Shown here: piece after piece, positions 7,954 to 16,423 of the stretch
Numbering within the stretch: the first letter of the stretch is position 1
How the letters are laid out: the number at the start of each line of letters is the position of its first letter
Assembly (NCBI RefSeq): GCF_001513675.1
Contig: NZ_CP013859.1
Span: 1,551,081 to 1,615,080, forward strand
Length of the DNA stretch: 64,000 bases
Origin: Microbacterium sp. XT11
GTDB taxonomy: Bacteria > Actinomycetota > Actinomycetes > Actinomycetales > Microbacteriaceae
Reading direction: 5' to 3'
Position numbers and translations under genes: made by a program
The notes under the pieces: generated by a model
Seen by the model: only the letters and a program-made list of their open reading frames with translations
Told to the model about the DNA's origin: nothing
Databases searched by the model: none

Positions 7954-8705
7954 TCGCACTCTCCGGCGTCCGCCGCGACTACAGCACCGACGTGGCCATC
8001 GGCCCCGTGGATCTCGACATCCCCGCCGGTGGCATCACGGCGCTCATCGGGCCCAACGGGGCGGGGAAGTCCACCCTCCTCACCATGATCGGGCGCCTGT
8101 GCGGCATGGACGCGGGCAGCATCGAGATCGCGGGGCTCGACGTCGCGTCGACCAAGCCGAAGGACCTCGCCCGTGTCGTGTCGATCCTCCGGCAGGAGAA
8201 CCACTTCGTCACCCGCCTCACCGTGCGCCAGCTCGTCGGATTCGGCCGCTTCCCCTACACCCACGGACGCCTCACGCGCGACGACGAGGAGATCATCAGC
8301 CGGTCGATCGACTTCCTCGACCTCCGCGCGCTCGAGGGCCGCTACCTCGACGAGCTGTCGGGCGGCCAGAGACAGCGCGCGTACGTCGCCATGGTGCTCG
8401 CGCAGGACACCGAGTTCGTGCTGCTGGACGAGCCGCTCAACAACCTCGACATGCGTCACGCCGTGCAGATGATGAAGCATCTGCGGCGCGCCGCCGACGA
8501 GCTGGGCCGCACGATCGTCATCGTGCTGCACGACATCAACTTCGCCGGCCACTACGCCGATCGGATCTGCGCCATGAAGGACGGCGCCGTCGTCGAGTTC
8601 GGCGCCCCCGAGGAGATCATGACGGATGCCGTGCTGACACGCGTGTTCGACACCCCCGTGCAGGTCGTGCCAGGGCCCTCCGGTCCTCTCGCGGTGTACT
8701 ACTGA
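7950..8705 (+). CDS. Iron-siderophore ABC transporter ATP-binding protein, 251 aa
   Basis: Cytosolic ATPase that powers siderophore import. Walker A GPNGAGKST is at residues 34-42, the signature LSGGQRQRAY and Walker B VLLDEPLNNLD are in the second half, and the switch histidine is in IVLHDINFAGHYADR, which is typical of FepC/FatE-type subunits. The GTG start at 7950 overlaps the permease stop by four bases. Last gene of the iron-regulated operon; convergent with a small membrane-protein gene 41 bp away. Confidence 0.93.
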   Translation: MIALSGVRRDYSTDVAIGPVDLDIPAGGITALIGPNGAGKSTLLTMIGRLCGMDAGSIEIAGLDVASTKPKDLARVVSILRQENHFVTRLTVRQLVGFGRFPYTHGRLTRDDEEIISRSIDFLDLRALEGRYLDELSGGQRQRAYVAMVLAQDTEFVLLDEPLNNLDMRHAVQMMKHLRRAADELGRTIVIVLHDINFAGHYADRICAMKDGAVVEFGAPEEIMTDAVLTRVFDTPVQVVPGPSGPLAVYY

Positions 8706-8746
8706 GCTCGCCCCCGGGGCACTGCGGAGGCAGCGGGGACCGTCGC

Positions 8747-8953
8747 TCAGAGCTCGATGCCGTGATCCTCGTCGTTCACGCCGGCGTTGTGCCCTCGGCG
8801 GGACTCGACGGCGAGGAACCATCCGAACCAGACGATGACCGCCAGCAGCACCCCGAGCCAGACGTTCTCGAAGATGAGGCCGATCACGACGCCCAGCACC
8901 AGCAGTGCCGCGGAGATGGCGAGTCGGATGCCGGTGCGACGGGGTGGAGCCAT
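8747..8953 (-). CDS. Small two-helix membrane protein, 68 aa (unknown function)
   Basis: Two hydrophobic helices (about residues 10-27 and 31-49), with a short basic N-terminus and a charged C-terminal tail (SRRGH...DEDHGIEL). I do not recognise a family. Supported as a real gene by its start: TAGGCT lies 7 nt before ATG 8953, the leaderless pattern used by many genes in this window. It sits between the convergent ATPase gene and the glycosylase gene upstream on the same strand (17 bp). Confidence 0.6.
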   Translation of the reverse strand: MAPPRRTGIRLAISAALLVLGVVIGLIFENVWLGVLLAVIVWFGWFLAVESRRGHNAGVNDEDHGIEL

Positions 8954-8970
8954 GGGCAACAGCCTAGAGC

Positions 8971-9918
8971 TCAGCGGCGCCGATGGTCTTCCGGGGCGAG
9001 CCGAGGGCCGCGCCGTGGTTCGCGCACGCCGCTCGCGAAGATGAGGCGGATGACGCGCTGGCGGTGGCCGGCCCACGGCGCGAGCAGCTCGAGCATGCCG
9101 GCGTCGTCGGTCCGGCTTCCGGTGAGCGCGTAGCCGACCTCGTGCGCGAGGTGATAGTCGCCGACGCTCACAGCATCCGGATCGCCCAGAGCGCGGATGC
9201 GCGTCTCGGCCGAGGTCCACGGGCCGACGCCGGGCAGGCTCGTGAGCACCCGGTCGCGGGCGTCGCCGTCGGCCGCCGCCAGCAGCGCGCGGTGGATGCT
9301 GTCGCCGCGGGCCGCCGCGCTCACGATCGTCTTGGACTGCGGTGGCTCGACTCCCGCGCGATGCCAGGCCCACGACGGGATGCGCCGCCACACCTCGGGA
9401 GGAGGCGGCGCGAAGAGGGGACGCGGGGTCGGGCCGGGTGCGCGCTCGCCGAACCGCGTGACGAGCGCGCGCCACGCGCCGAAGGCCTGCATGCCGGTGA
9501 CCTTCTGCTCGATGATGGCGCAGGCGAGAGCGTCGAACACCTCGCCGGTGCGGGCGAGCCGGATGCCGGGGTGGCGGCGCGCGGCATCGGCGATCAGCGG
9601 ATGCCGGGACGGATCGAAGCCGGACTGGTCGTCCTCCGCCCCGCACAGCGCTGGCACGCTCGCAAGCGCGCGTTCGGCGCCGGGTCCCCACGCCGTCGCA
9701 TGGATTCCGTCAGCCGCGGCTCGGAGCGCGAGGGTGGCGATCCCCATCGGGGTGCGCATCGCGCGCCAGATGACCGGCCCGTCGTGCACCGTCGTGGGGT
9801 CTCCTGCGCCGCGGCGCAGCATCCCCACTGTTCGTGCGAGGTCGACGGGCTGCCGGGGGCGGTACACCGTCTGCACGGACGGGCTGGGCGGCGCGTGCGT
9901 GTCTGCGGTGAGGGTCAT
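8971..9918 (-). CDS. AlkA-type DNA-3-methyladenine glycosylase (HhH-GPD), 315 aa
   Basis: Base-excision-repair glycosylase that would remove alkylated purines. The helix-hairpin-helix LPGVGPWTSAE is at residues 228-238, and the catalytic aspartate is D254 in SVGDYHL. An upstream helical block, EQKVTGMQAFGAWRALV (138-154), matches the AlkA core. No Ada or methyltransferase domain is attached. TAGGGT exactly 6 nt before the ATG suggests a leaderless message. The N-terminal 100 residues are less typical, and proline-rich around 163-175. Confidence 0.88.
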   Translation of the reverse strand: MTLTADTHAPPSPSVQTVYRPRQPVDLARTVGMLRRGAGDPTTVHDGPVIWRAMRTPMGIATLALRAAADGIHATAWGPGAERALASVPALCGAEDDQSGFDPSRHPLIADAARRHPGIRLARTGEVFDALACAIIEQKVTGMQAFGAWRALVTRFGERAPGPTPRPLFAPPPPEVWRRIPSWAWHRAGVEPPQSKTIVSAAARGDSIHRALLAAADGDARDRVLTSLPGVGPWTSAETRIRALGDPDAVSVGDYHLAHEVGYALTGSRTDDAGMLELLAPWAGHRQRVIRLIFASGVREPRRGPRLAPEDHRRR

Positions 9919-10055
9919 GCGCCCACCCTACGCGGGCCTTCTGACGTTCGGGCTCGAACGCCGGTCCGCGGCGTGATGTGCTCCTCGCCGCGGCGCGTCG
10001 GGTCGCGGCCGTGCCCATGCGCCCTCCCCGCCCTGGGGAGCGCTCGGCAGCTCCG

Positions 10056-10754
10056 TCAGAAGCGGTCGGGCGACGGGGTGCCGTGGCCGTAGCGGATGAC
10101 GACGTCGGCGTGACGGTCGAAGCGGTAGCCGATGCCGCGCACGGTTCGCACGATGTCCTCGTAGCGTCCGAGCTTCGCGCGCAGGCGGCGCACGTGCACG
10201 TCGATCGTGCGCTCACCGGGGGCCTCGTCGTCCTGGGCCTGCCACAGCGCCGACACGAGCTCCGAGCGCTCGATCGTGCGGCCTTCGCGCAGCACGAGGT
10301 ACTGCAGCAGCTCGAACTCCTTGTAGGTGAACGATGCCGACTCGCCGTCGATGAGCACCCGCTTGCGCGAGATGTCGACGACGACGCCGCCCTCGTCTGA
10401 GGTCGTCTCCTCCTCGGCTGCCGCCTTGGTGCGGGCGATGGCACCGGGCTCGTGAAGCGCGAGCCGCACCACGTCGAGGTCGCGGCCGCCGGAGCCGTGC
10501 GGTGCCAGGGCGACGGTCGCGTGGGTCTCGGCGGCGGGGGCGAGCTCGGCCAGCGTGCGGCGGAGGGCGTCGACGAGGAGCGGCAGGCTAACGCCGGCTT
10601 CCGCTGCCTTGATCTCATCGAGGCCGACGTAGAGGGCGAAGCCGCGGGGCGAGCGGGCGGCGGGGAGGTCTGCTGCCGCGGGAGCGGCGGAACGGGGCTG
10701 CGCGGTGCGGGCGGCGGAGGCGACGGGACGCTCGAGGAGTGCGGTGTTCGACAT
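10056..10754 (-). CDS. Orphan winged-helix transcriptional regulator (OmpR/PhoB-type DNA-binding domain), 232 aa
   Basis: The C-terminal DNA-binding winged helix spans about residues 124-213 (FTYKEFELLQYLVLREGRT, ERTIDVHVRRLRAKLG, VRGIGYRF), as in OmpR-family regulators. There is no receiver domain: the N-terminal 110 residues are a disordered Ala/Pro segment and then a small alpha/beta region (RGFALYVGLDEI) with no phosphoacceptor Asp pattern, so it is not a standard response regulator. No histidine kinase is adjacent. Its 5' region is unusually long and structured, and carries a Met/Cys-rich leader ORF behind a near-consensus promoter, so expression may be controlled by attenuation. Targets are unknown. 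Confidence 0.85.
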   Translation of the reverse strand: MSNTALLERPVASAARTAQPRSAAPAAADLPAARSPRGFALYVGLDEIKAAEAGVSLPLLVDALRRTLAELAPAAETHATVALAPHGSGGRDLDVVRLALHEPGAIARTKAAAEEETTSDEGGVVVDISRKRVLIDGESASFTYKEFELLQYLVLREGRTIERSELVSALWQAQDDEAPGERTIDVHVRRLRAKLGRYEDIVRTVRGIGYRFDRHADVVIRYGHGTPSPDRF

Positions 10755-10903
10755 GATGATGAGTCCTTGGGACGAGAGCCGATGCGGCTCTGATGCGTTG
10801 CATGAATGACCGGCGGAGCCGGGATATCGAGCACAGGGTGGGTGCTCGGAGACTCAGGCCTCGCAGATAGCGAGCGGCCTGGTCTGGCGGGGTGGCTGTT
10901 CGT
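10755..10903 (-). promoter_or_regulatory. Structured 5' leader of the winged-helix regulator
   Basis: A 149-nt region between the leader-peptide stop and the regulator start. On the minus-strand RNA it can form three separate hairpins: 10855-10881 (10 pairs with a 2-nt bulge, arms CAGGCCTCGC and GCGA-GGCCTG), 10828-10848 (7 pairs, CGAGCAC/GTGCTCG), and 10775-10791 (6 pairs, AGAGCC/GGCTCT) close to the start codon. There is no T-tract, so any attenuation would be Rho-dependent or translational. Together with the next two entries this accounts for the only gene-free gap over 300 bp in the window (10755-11081). Confidence 0.4.
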
Positions 10904-11005
10904 TCAGCGACACATTCGGCAACACATGCCAACGCGACCGGGCATCATCATCCCGGCAGTCCCGTTCGCCTCCTGGGCGGACAAAGGGCGTGCGTTGGTG
11001 GTCAT
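10904..11005 (-). CDS. Leaderless Met/Cys-rich leader peptide, 33 aa (candidate attenuator uORF)
   Basis: ATG at 11003-11005, stop at 10904-10906. The peptide has six Met and three Cys in 33 residues, including MMM in the middle and the ending MCCRMCR immediately before the stop. Its ATG sits exactly 6 nt after a CATAAT -10 box, so the transcript would begin at the start codon. Leaderless cysteine-rich short ORFs that attenuate downstream genes are known in mycobacteria, where they sense cysteine supply. Here the next gene is the winged-helix regulator, 149 nt away behind strong hairpins. That it is translated, and that it senses sulfur amino acids, is inference. Confidence 0.45.
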   Translation of the reverse strand: MTTNARPLSAQEANGTAGMMMPGRVGMCCRMCR

Positions 11006-11011
11006 GGGGGG

Positions 11012-11041
11012 ATTATGTCGGAACAAGTCCGGGCGTGTCAA
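11012..11041 (-). promoter_or_regulatory. Near-consensus sigma-70-type promoter for the leader peptide/regulator transcript
   Basis: On the minus strand: a perfect -35 TTGACA (11036-11041), an 18-bp spacer, and -10 CATAAT (11012-11017, 5 of 6 match). The -10 is six bases from the leader ATG, placing the start site at that ATG. This is the best consensus promoter I noticed in the window. Confidence 0.7.
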
Positions 11042-11081
11042 AACGACCCTCGCGCCGTGCCCGCGGCGTAACGTGGACGCG

Positions 11082-11390
11082 ATGAGCACTTCGGGCACGA
11101 TCGACGGCTTCCTCGTGACCGACGAGAAGGATGCGTCCCGATACACGCTGACCCGTGACGGCCAGCTCGTGAGCGTTCTGGACTATCGCGACGACGGACG
11201 CACGATCGCCCTGACGAGGGCCTTCACGATCCCGACTTTCCGCGGTCACGGCTACGCCGGGACCGTCGTGGCCGGCGCGGTCGCCGACATCGAGCGCCGC
11301 GGCGATCGCAAGGTCGACCCCGTGTGCTGGTACGTGGCAGAGTGGTTCGCGGCCCACCCGGAGCACGCGTCCCTCCTGCGTCGCCGCTGA
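11082..11390 (+). CDS. Small GNAT-family N-acetyltransferase (COG2388/NATD1-like), 102 aa
   Basis: Minimal GNAT-fold protein of the short COG2388 type. It has the acetyl-CoA pyrophosphate loop in FRGHGYAGTVVAGAVADIERRG and the family-typical C-terminal PVCWYVAEWFAAHPEHASLL. The ATG at 11082 is selected because TAACGT lies 7 nt upstream and there is no Shine-Dalgarno site. The long frame extending further upstream is not protein-like and overlaps the promoter of the divergent leader transcript. Substrate unknown. Confidence 0.85.
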   Translation: MSTSGTIDGFLVTDEKDASRYTLTRDGQLVSVLDYRDDGRTIALTRAFTIPTFRGHGYAGTVVAGAVADIERRGDRKVDPVCWYVAEWFAAHPEHASLLRRR

Positions 11391-11520
11391 GCCGCGCGCG
11401 TCCGCCTCGCCTCTCATCGTGTGACGCCGTGTTACATCGGCACGGCCGTTCGGCCCCGGTGTCGGCGCATCGACGGCACGCCTCTCCGGCGATGTCGGAG
11501 GCCCTCCGTACCGTGAGGGT

Positions 11521-12690
11521 ATGCGAATCCTGCACACCTCCGACTGGCACATCGGCCGCACCTTCCATGGCAACTCGACCATGGACGCGCTGGCCGAGGT
11601 ACTCGGCGCGCTCGTCGAGCAGGTGCGCGCGAACGCCGTCGACGTCGTGGTGGTCGCAGGCGACGTGTTCGACTCCGCGACGCCGTCAGGCCCGGCCTAC
11701 ACGTTGCTGAGCGACGTGCTGCTCGCGCTCCACGAGACCGGGGCGCGGGTCATCGTCACGAGCGGCAACCACGACTCGGCGGCGCGACTCGGGTTCCAAG
11801 CCCGCCTGCTGCGCGACGGCATCGATGTGATCACCGACCCGCTCGCCGTCGGCACCCCGGTGACGGTGAGCGATGCGCACGGCCCGGTGCACTTCTACGG
11901 CATCCCGTACCTCGAGCCCGCGATCGTCCGTCAGCACTGGCCCGACGCCGGTCCTGGCGGAGTTCCGCTGCGTACGCAGGCGCAGACCATGGCGCACGCG
12001 ATGAGCCTCGTGCGCGAGGGCATGAGAGCGCACGAAGGGCGCACGGTCGCGATCGCGCACTGCTTCGCCTCCGGAGTCGAGGCGACCGCGGGCCTCGAGC
12101 GCGAGGTGCGCCAGGGCGGACTCGACCTGGTGCCGCTCGAGGTGTTCGACGGCCCGGACTACGTGGCGCTCGGGCACATCCATGGGCGCAGCAGACTCAG
12201 CGAGCGTGTGCGCTACGCCGGCGCACCGCTGCACTACAGCTTCGGAGAGCAGAACAAGCCCCGCGGCTCGTGGCTCGTCGACCTCGACGCCGACGGACTC
12301 GCATCCGTCGAATGGCTCGAGCTGCCCGTACCCCGTCCCCTGGTCACGCTGACGGGTTCTCTCGACGAGATCCTCGCCGACGAACTCGTCGCGGCGCACG
12401 CCGCCCACTGGGTCTGCGCGGTCTACACCGATGCGGTTCCGCAGGCCGAGCCCATGCGGCGGCTCCGCGAGCGTTACCCCTACTGCGCCATGGTGCAGCA
12501 TCAGCCGGAGGTGTCGCCGGAGCAGCACGAGCGCACCTATGGCGAGCGCCTGGGTGCTGCCGTCACCGACACCGAGCGGATCGAGGCGTTCCTCGAACAT
12601 GTCCGCGCCGGGCGCGTCGCCACGGAGCGTGAGAAGGAGCTCATCCGAGAGGTCCTCGACGATCGCGTGCGGGCAGAGGCTCTCGTCTGA
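11521..12690 (+). CDS. sbcD: Exonuclease SbcD (Mre11 homologue), 389 aa
   Basis: Mn-dependent nuclease subunit of the SbcCD complex, which cleaves DNA hairpins and trims blocked double-strand ends. Metallophosphoesterase motifs are present in order: SDWHIG (D8, H10), VAGDVFDS, SGNHDS, AHCFASG and GHIHGRS. Length is normal. TACCGT exactly 6 nt before the ATG indicates a leaderless start. Its TGA shares one base with the sbcC ATG (TGATG), so the two subunits are translationally coupled. Confidence 0.96.
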   Translation: MRILHTSDWHIGRTFHGNSTMDALAEVLGALVEQVRANAVDVVVVAGDVFDSATPSGPAYTLLSDVLLALHETGARVIVTSGNHDSAARLGFQARLLRDGIDVITDPLAVGTPVTVSDAHGPVHFYGIPYLEPAIVRQHWPDAGPGGVPLRTQAQTMAHAMSLVREGMRAHEGRTVAIAHCFASGVEATAGLEREVRQGGLDLVPLEVFDGPDYVALGHIHGRSRLSERVRYAGAPLHYSFGEQNKPRGSWLVDLDADGLASVEWLELPVPRPLVTLTGSLDEILADELVAAHAAHWVCAVYTDAVPQAEPMRRLRERYPYCAMVQHQPEVSPEQHERTYGERLGAAVTDTERIEAFLEHVRAGRVATEREKELIREVLDDRVRAEALV

Positions 12691-15600
12691 TGCAGCTCCA
12701 CCGCCTCGAGGTCGAAGGCTTCGGCCCGTTCCGTGCGCGGCAGGTCGTCGACTTCGACGGCTTCGCCGACGACGGCATCTTCCTCATCGCGGGGCGTACC
12801 GGCGCAGGCAAGTCGAGCATCCTCGACGCCGTCTGCTTCGGGCTGTACGGCGGCGTGCCCCGCTACGACGGGGGAGAGAAGAGGCTGCGCAGCGACCACT
12901 GCGAACCAGACGATTCGTCGGAGGTCGTGGTGGAGTTCAGCACGGTGGCGGGGCGATTCCGCGTCACCCGCTCGCCCGAGTACCTCCGCCCGGCCAAGCG
13001 CGGCGGAGGGATGACCAAGCAGGCGGCGTCTGTGGCGCTCGACGAGTGGACCGAATCCGGTTGGATCGGACGGGCTGCACGCGCCGTCGATGTTGCCAAC
13101 GAACTCGACGAGATCCTGCAGCTCAGCCGAGAGCAGTTCCTGCAGGTGATCCTCCTCGCGCAGAACCGCTTCTCGGAGTTCCTGCTGGCGAACAGCAAGG
13201 ATCGTCAGGCGCTGCTGCGTCGGCTGTTCGGCACGGAGCGCTTCGATGACATCCAGTCCCGGTTCGACGAACGGCGCCGCAGAGCGGAGCAATCGCTCGG
13301 GAGCCGTCTCGCTGCGGTGACGGCGCGTCTCGACGACGCCGAAGACGTGGTGAGCTCGGAAGACCTGTGGGGCGATGGGCGAACGCAGGATGGTGACGCG
13401 GATGCGTCCCCTGATCGGACCCTGACGACCGACGAGCGCCTCGACGCCCTGCGCACGGCGAAGGCGCGGGCCGACTACCGAGCCGAACGGCGGACGGCGG
13501 AGCGAGACGAGGCCGAGTCGCGATTGCACGCAGCGGATGCGGCGCTCGCGGCCGCCCGCGATGACCGTCGCGCACAGGAGGAGCGCGACAGGGCGCGGAT
13601 TGCGCTCGACCGTCTCGAGGCCGAAGAGCCCGCGATCTCGGCGGCCAAAGCCGAGCTCGCGGCCGCTCGGGCTGCTGAAGCGCTCCGCTCCACCGTCGCC
13701 GCCGCCGACCGCGCGGCCGCGGCGCTCGACGAGGCGGTGGCGCACCAACGCGACGCCGCCCGTGAGTGGGGGCGTCACGGAGTGGCCCTCGAACCCGGAG
13801 ACTCGGCCGACGTGCTCGACGCGTGGGTCACGCGACGGACGAAGGAGACGGGGGCGTGGGAGAGGGCGCACGAGCTCGAGATGCAGCTGCCCGCCCTCGA
13901 CGAAGAGCTTCGCGCCGCCGACGACCAGGTGTCCGGGATCACGGCGAGGATCGCGGCATCCGACGCCGCACGCGCGGAACTGCCCGAACTCGTCGCCGCG
14001 GCGACCGCGGAGAGAGACGAGGCCCGCCGCGCCGCGGATCGCGCGCCTGATCTCCTGGTCGCGCGGGATGCCGCTGCGGCGCGTCTCGCCGCGGCCGAAG
14101 AAGTCGAGGCGCTGACCCCTCGGGAGGCCGCGGACGATGCGGACGTCACGGCGGCAGCCGCAGAGCTCGCCGAGGCCCAGGTCCTGTTCGCCCGACTTCG
14201 GGCGCGTCGCTCCGAGGGGATGGCGGGGGAGCTCGCCTCCGCACTCGTCGACGGCGAACCGTGCTCGGTGTGCGGGTCGACGGAGCATCCTGCGCCGGCG
14301 AGACTCGCGGATCCTGTCTCCGCAGACGACGTCGCCGAGGCCGAAGCAGCGCGAGACGCCGCGGCAGAGCGTGAGCGCCGCGCCGCCGAGAAGCTCGCGG
14401 CCACGCGGGCGGCCCTTGCCGCCGCGGCAGCGCGCGCAGATCAGCGCTCCGTCGCCGTCGCACGCGAAGAACTCGCGTCGGCGACCGAGGCGCACAAGGC
14501 GAGTCTCGCGGCTGCAGACGCGGCGAACGCGCTCGACGCGCAGCTCGCCGAACTCGAACGACGCGCGCAGCATGCCGATGAGGAGCGCGCCGAGGAGACC
14601 GCGGCGCTCGCAGCGGCCCGTGCGGAGTACACTCGGCTCGCGCAGCGTCGGGCCGAGGCTGCCGCCGAGATCGAGGTTGCGCGCGCTGCGCATTCGACGG
14701 TCGCCGAGAGGCTGGCCGAGGCCACCCGGCAGCTGGATGCGGCGCGACGCCTCGCGGAGGCGATCCGCGAGCGCGAGCGGCGATCCGTCGCCGAGGCCGA
14801 AGCGCGGTCGGCGCTGAGCGACGCGCTCGCGGCATCGGTCTTCGATGACGTGGCAGAGGTGCAGGAGGCGCTGCGTTCAGACGCCGCGCAGTCCGCGCTC
14901 GCGGCACGCATCGACGAGCATGCCGCACAGAAGGGCAAAGAGCGCGCGATCCTGCTCGATCTCGAACTGCGCACGCTGCCCGAGGAGCCGATCGACGTCG
15001 AGCCGCTCGAACGTGAGGCCGCAGCAGCCCGCGCCACCTGGACCGAGGCCGTGGCGGCAGCCGCTCGCGTCGTCGGGACCGTCGAGCGCCTCACCGGGCT
15101 CATCGACTCCGCCGCCGCGGAGCAGGCGAGAGTCGCCGAAGAGGCAGCCGAGTTCGAGGTGCTGCGCGACCTCGCAGACACCATCGCGGGGCGAGGGGCG
15201 AACACCCGCAAGATGACGCTCGAGACGTTCGTGCTCGCGGCCGAGCTGGAGGAGATCGTGGAGGCGGCGAACCGGCGGCTCGACGACATGTCCGCAGGGC
15301 GGTATCAGCTGCGTCACTCCGACGCCCTGGCAGCGCGCGGTGCGACCTCCGGGCTCGGGATCGTCGTGTACGACGCGTTCACCGGACAGACCCGCCCCGC
15401 CCAGTCGCTCTCCGGGGGCGAGACCTTCCTGAGCTCACTCGCCCTCGCGCTCGGACTCGCCGAAGTCGTCACGGCGCGCGCGGGCGGCATCCGGCTCGAC
15501 ACCCTGTTCATCGACGAGGGCTTCGGGTCGCTCGACGGCGACACCCTCGAGGTGGCGATGCGCACTCTCGATGAGCTGCGACAGGGCGGACGCACCGTCG

Positions 15601-15698
15601 GCGTGATCAGTCACGTGGAGGCCATGCAGGAGCAGATCCCCGCCCAGCTCACCGTGCGTGCGACCGCGGACGGTCCGAGCGTCATCGAGATGCGATAG
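12690..15698 (+). CDS. sbcC: Exonuclease SbcC (Rad50 homologue), 1002 aa
   Basis: SMC-like ATPase partner of SbcD. The N-terminal Walker A AGRTGAGKSS is near residue 35. Long Ala/Glu/Arg-rich coiled-coil arms flank the zinc hook CSVC (C525, C528). The C-terminal head has the signature SLSGGETFLSSLALALGLAE and Walker B TLFIDEGFGSLDGD. All essential elements are intact and the length is typical of actinobacteria. After its stop come degenerate tandem repeats (15712-15820) and no clear terminator hairpin. Confidence 0.96.
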   Translation: MQLHRLEVEGFGPFRARQVVDFDGFADDGIFLIAGRTGAGKSSILDAVCFGLYGGVPRYDGGEKRLRSDHCEPDDSSEVVVEFSTVAGRFRVTRSPEYLRPAKRGGGMTKQAASVALDEWTESGWIGRAARAVDVANELDEILQLSREQFLQVILLAQNRFSEFLLANSKDRQALLRRLFGTERFDDIQSRFDERRRRAEQSLGSRLAAVTARLDDAEDVVSSEDLWGDGRTQDGDADASPDRTLTTDERLDALRTAKARADYRAERRTAERDEAESRLHAADAALAAARDDRRAQEERDRARIALDRLEAEEPAISAAKAELAAARAAEALRSTVAAADRAAAALDEAVAHQRDAAREWGRHGVALEPGDSADVLDAWVTRRTKETGAWERAHELEMQLPALDEELRAADDQVSGITARIAASDAARAELPELVAAATAERDEARRAADRAPDLLVARDAAAARLAAAEEVEALTPREAADDADVTAAAAELAEAQVLFARLRARRSEGMAGELASALVDGEPCSVCGSTEHPAPARLADPVSADDVAEAEAARDAAAERERRAAEKLAATRAALAAAAARADQRSVAVAREELASATEAHKASLAAADAANALDAQLAELERRAQHADEERAEETAALAAARAEYTRLAQRRAEAAAEIEVARAAHSTVAERLAEATRQLDAARRLAEAIRERERRSVAEAEARSALSDALAASVFDDVAEVQEALRSDAAQSALAARIDEHAAQKGKERAILLDLELRTLPEEPIDVEPLEREAAAARATWTEAVAAAARVVGTVERLTGLIDSAAAEQARVAEEAAEFEVLRDLADTIAGRGANTRKMTLETFVLAAELEEIVEAANRRLDDMSAGRYQLRHSDALAARGATSGLGIVVYDAFTGQTRPAQSLSGGETFLSSLALALGLAEVVTARAGGIRLDTLFIDEGFGSLDGDTLEVAMRTLDELRQGGRTVGVISHVEAMQEQIPAQLTVRATADGPSVIEMR

Positions 15699-15711
15699 GC
15701 GGAAGCGGCCC

Positions 15712-15820
15712 CGGACTCGGCGCCCGTCCCGGCAGGACTCCGGACTCGGCGCCAATCCGGCAGGACTCCGGATTCAGCCCGCGTCCGGTACGACTCCGGA
15801 ATCAGCCCGCATCCGGTGCA
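15712..15820. repeat. Degenerate 28-29 bp tandem repeat, about 3.9 copies
   Basis: Four head-to-tail copies of a unit beginning CGGACTCGGCGCC and ending GGCAGGACTC fill the gap between the convergent sbcC and nucleosidase genes. Copies 1 and 2 are nearly identical; copies 3 and 4 have diverged (CGGATTCAGCCCG..., CGGAATCAGCCCG...) and copy 4 is incomplete. It looks like a decayed duplication array; no coding potential is evident. Confidence 0.7.
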
Positions 15821-15829
15821 GCCCGAACC

Positions 15830-16387
15830 TCAGACGCCGTACTCGTCACGGATGAACGCGCGCAGCTGTTCGCTGCATCGCGCCACCGCCTCGCGCCAGT
15901 CGGTGAGCGCACCGTCCTCGGCGCTGTCCGACACCGCCCGGAACACGCGGATCGGAACGCCGAACTGGCCGGCCACCCAGATGTACGCGTAGGTCTCCAT
16001 GTCGACCAGGGCTGCACCCGTCGGACGGATGACGGCGGTGACCTCGGCGTCGTCGACGAAGTGGTCACCGGTCGCGATGAGGACGCCGGGCATGCCCGTC
16101 GACACGCGGGCGGGGAGCGACACGTGCTGCCCGGCGACGCCGTCGAGGTCGGTGACATCGTGCTGGAAGGCGGTGCCGACCTCGTGCACGCCGTCGTCCA
16201 GCGCACGGTCGATCGCTCCGGCCGTGCCGACCACGACGATCTCGTCGTACTCCGCGGCATCCAGCGCGCGAGTGAGCGCGTACGTCGCCTGCAGCTTCCC
16301 TGGACCTGTCACCAGCCGGTCGAAGCCGGGAAGGGAGTCGGGGAAGGCGGAGAGTTCGGAGGCCAGAGCGGCGACGAGGAGTTTCAC
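15830..16387 (-). CDS. Nucleosidase of the MTA/SAH (PNP/UDP phosphorylase) family, 185 aa
   Basis: Purine nucleoside phosphorylase/5'-methylthioadenosine nucleosidase fold. Motifs are LVTGPGKLQATYALTRAL near residues 25-42, VVVGTAGAIDRAL, the substrate-binding VDMETYAYIWVA, and the catalytic Asp region RAVSDSAEDG. At 185 residues it is shorter than classical MTA/SAH nucleosidases (about 230), with a trimmed N-terminus, so the exact nucleoside is uncertain. GTG start 16387 is preceded by an AAAGGATGA site. Divergent from nadE, with a palindrome between them. Confidence 0.82.
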   Translation of the reverse strand: MKLLVAALASELSAFPDSLPGFDRLVTGPGKLQATYALTRALDAAEYDEIVVVGTAGAIDRALDDGVHEVGTAFQHDVTDLDGVAGQHVSLPARVSTGMPGVLIATGDHFVDDAEVTAVIRPTGAALVDMETYAYIWVAGQFGVPIRVFRAVSDSAEDGALTDWREAVARCSEQLRAFIRDEYGV

Positions 16388-16423
16388 CGACTCATCCTTT
16401 CAGGTCGCACCTGGTAGGACGAT

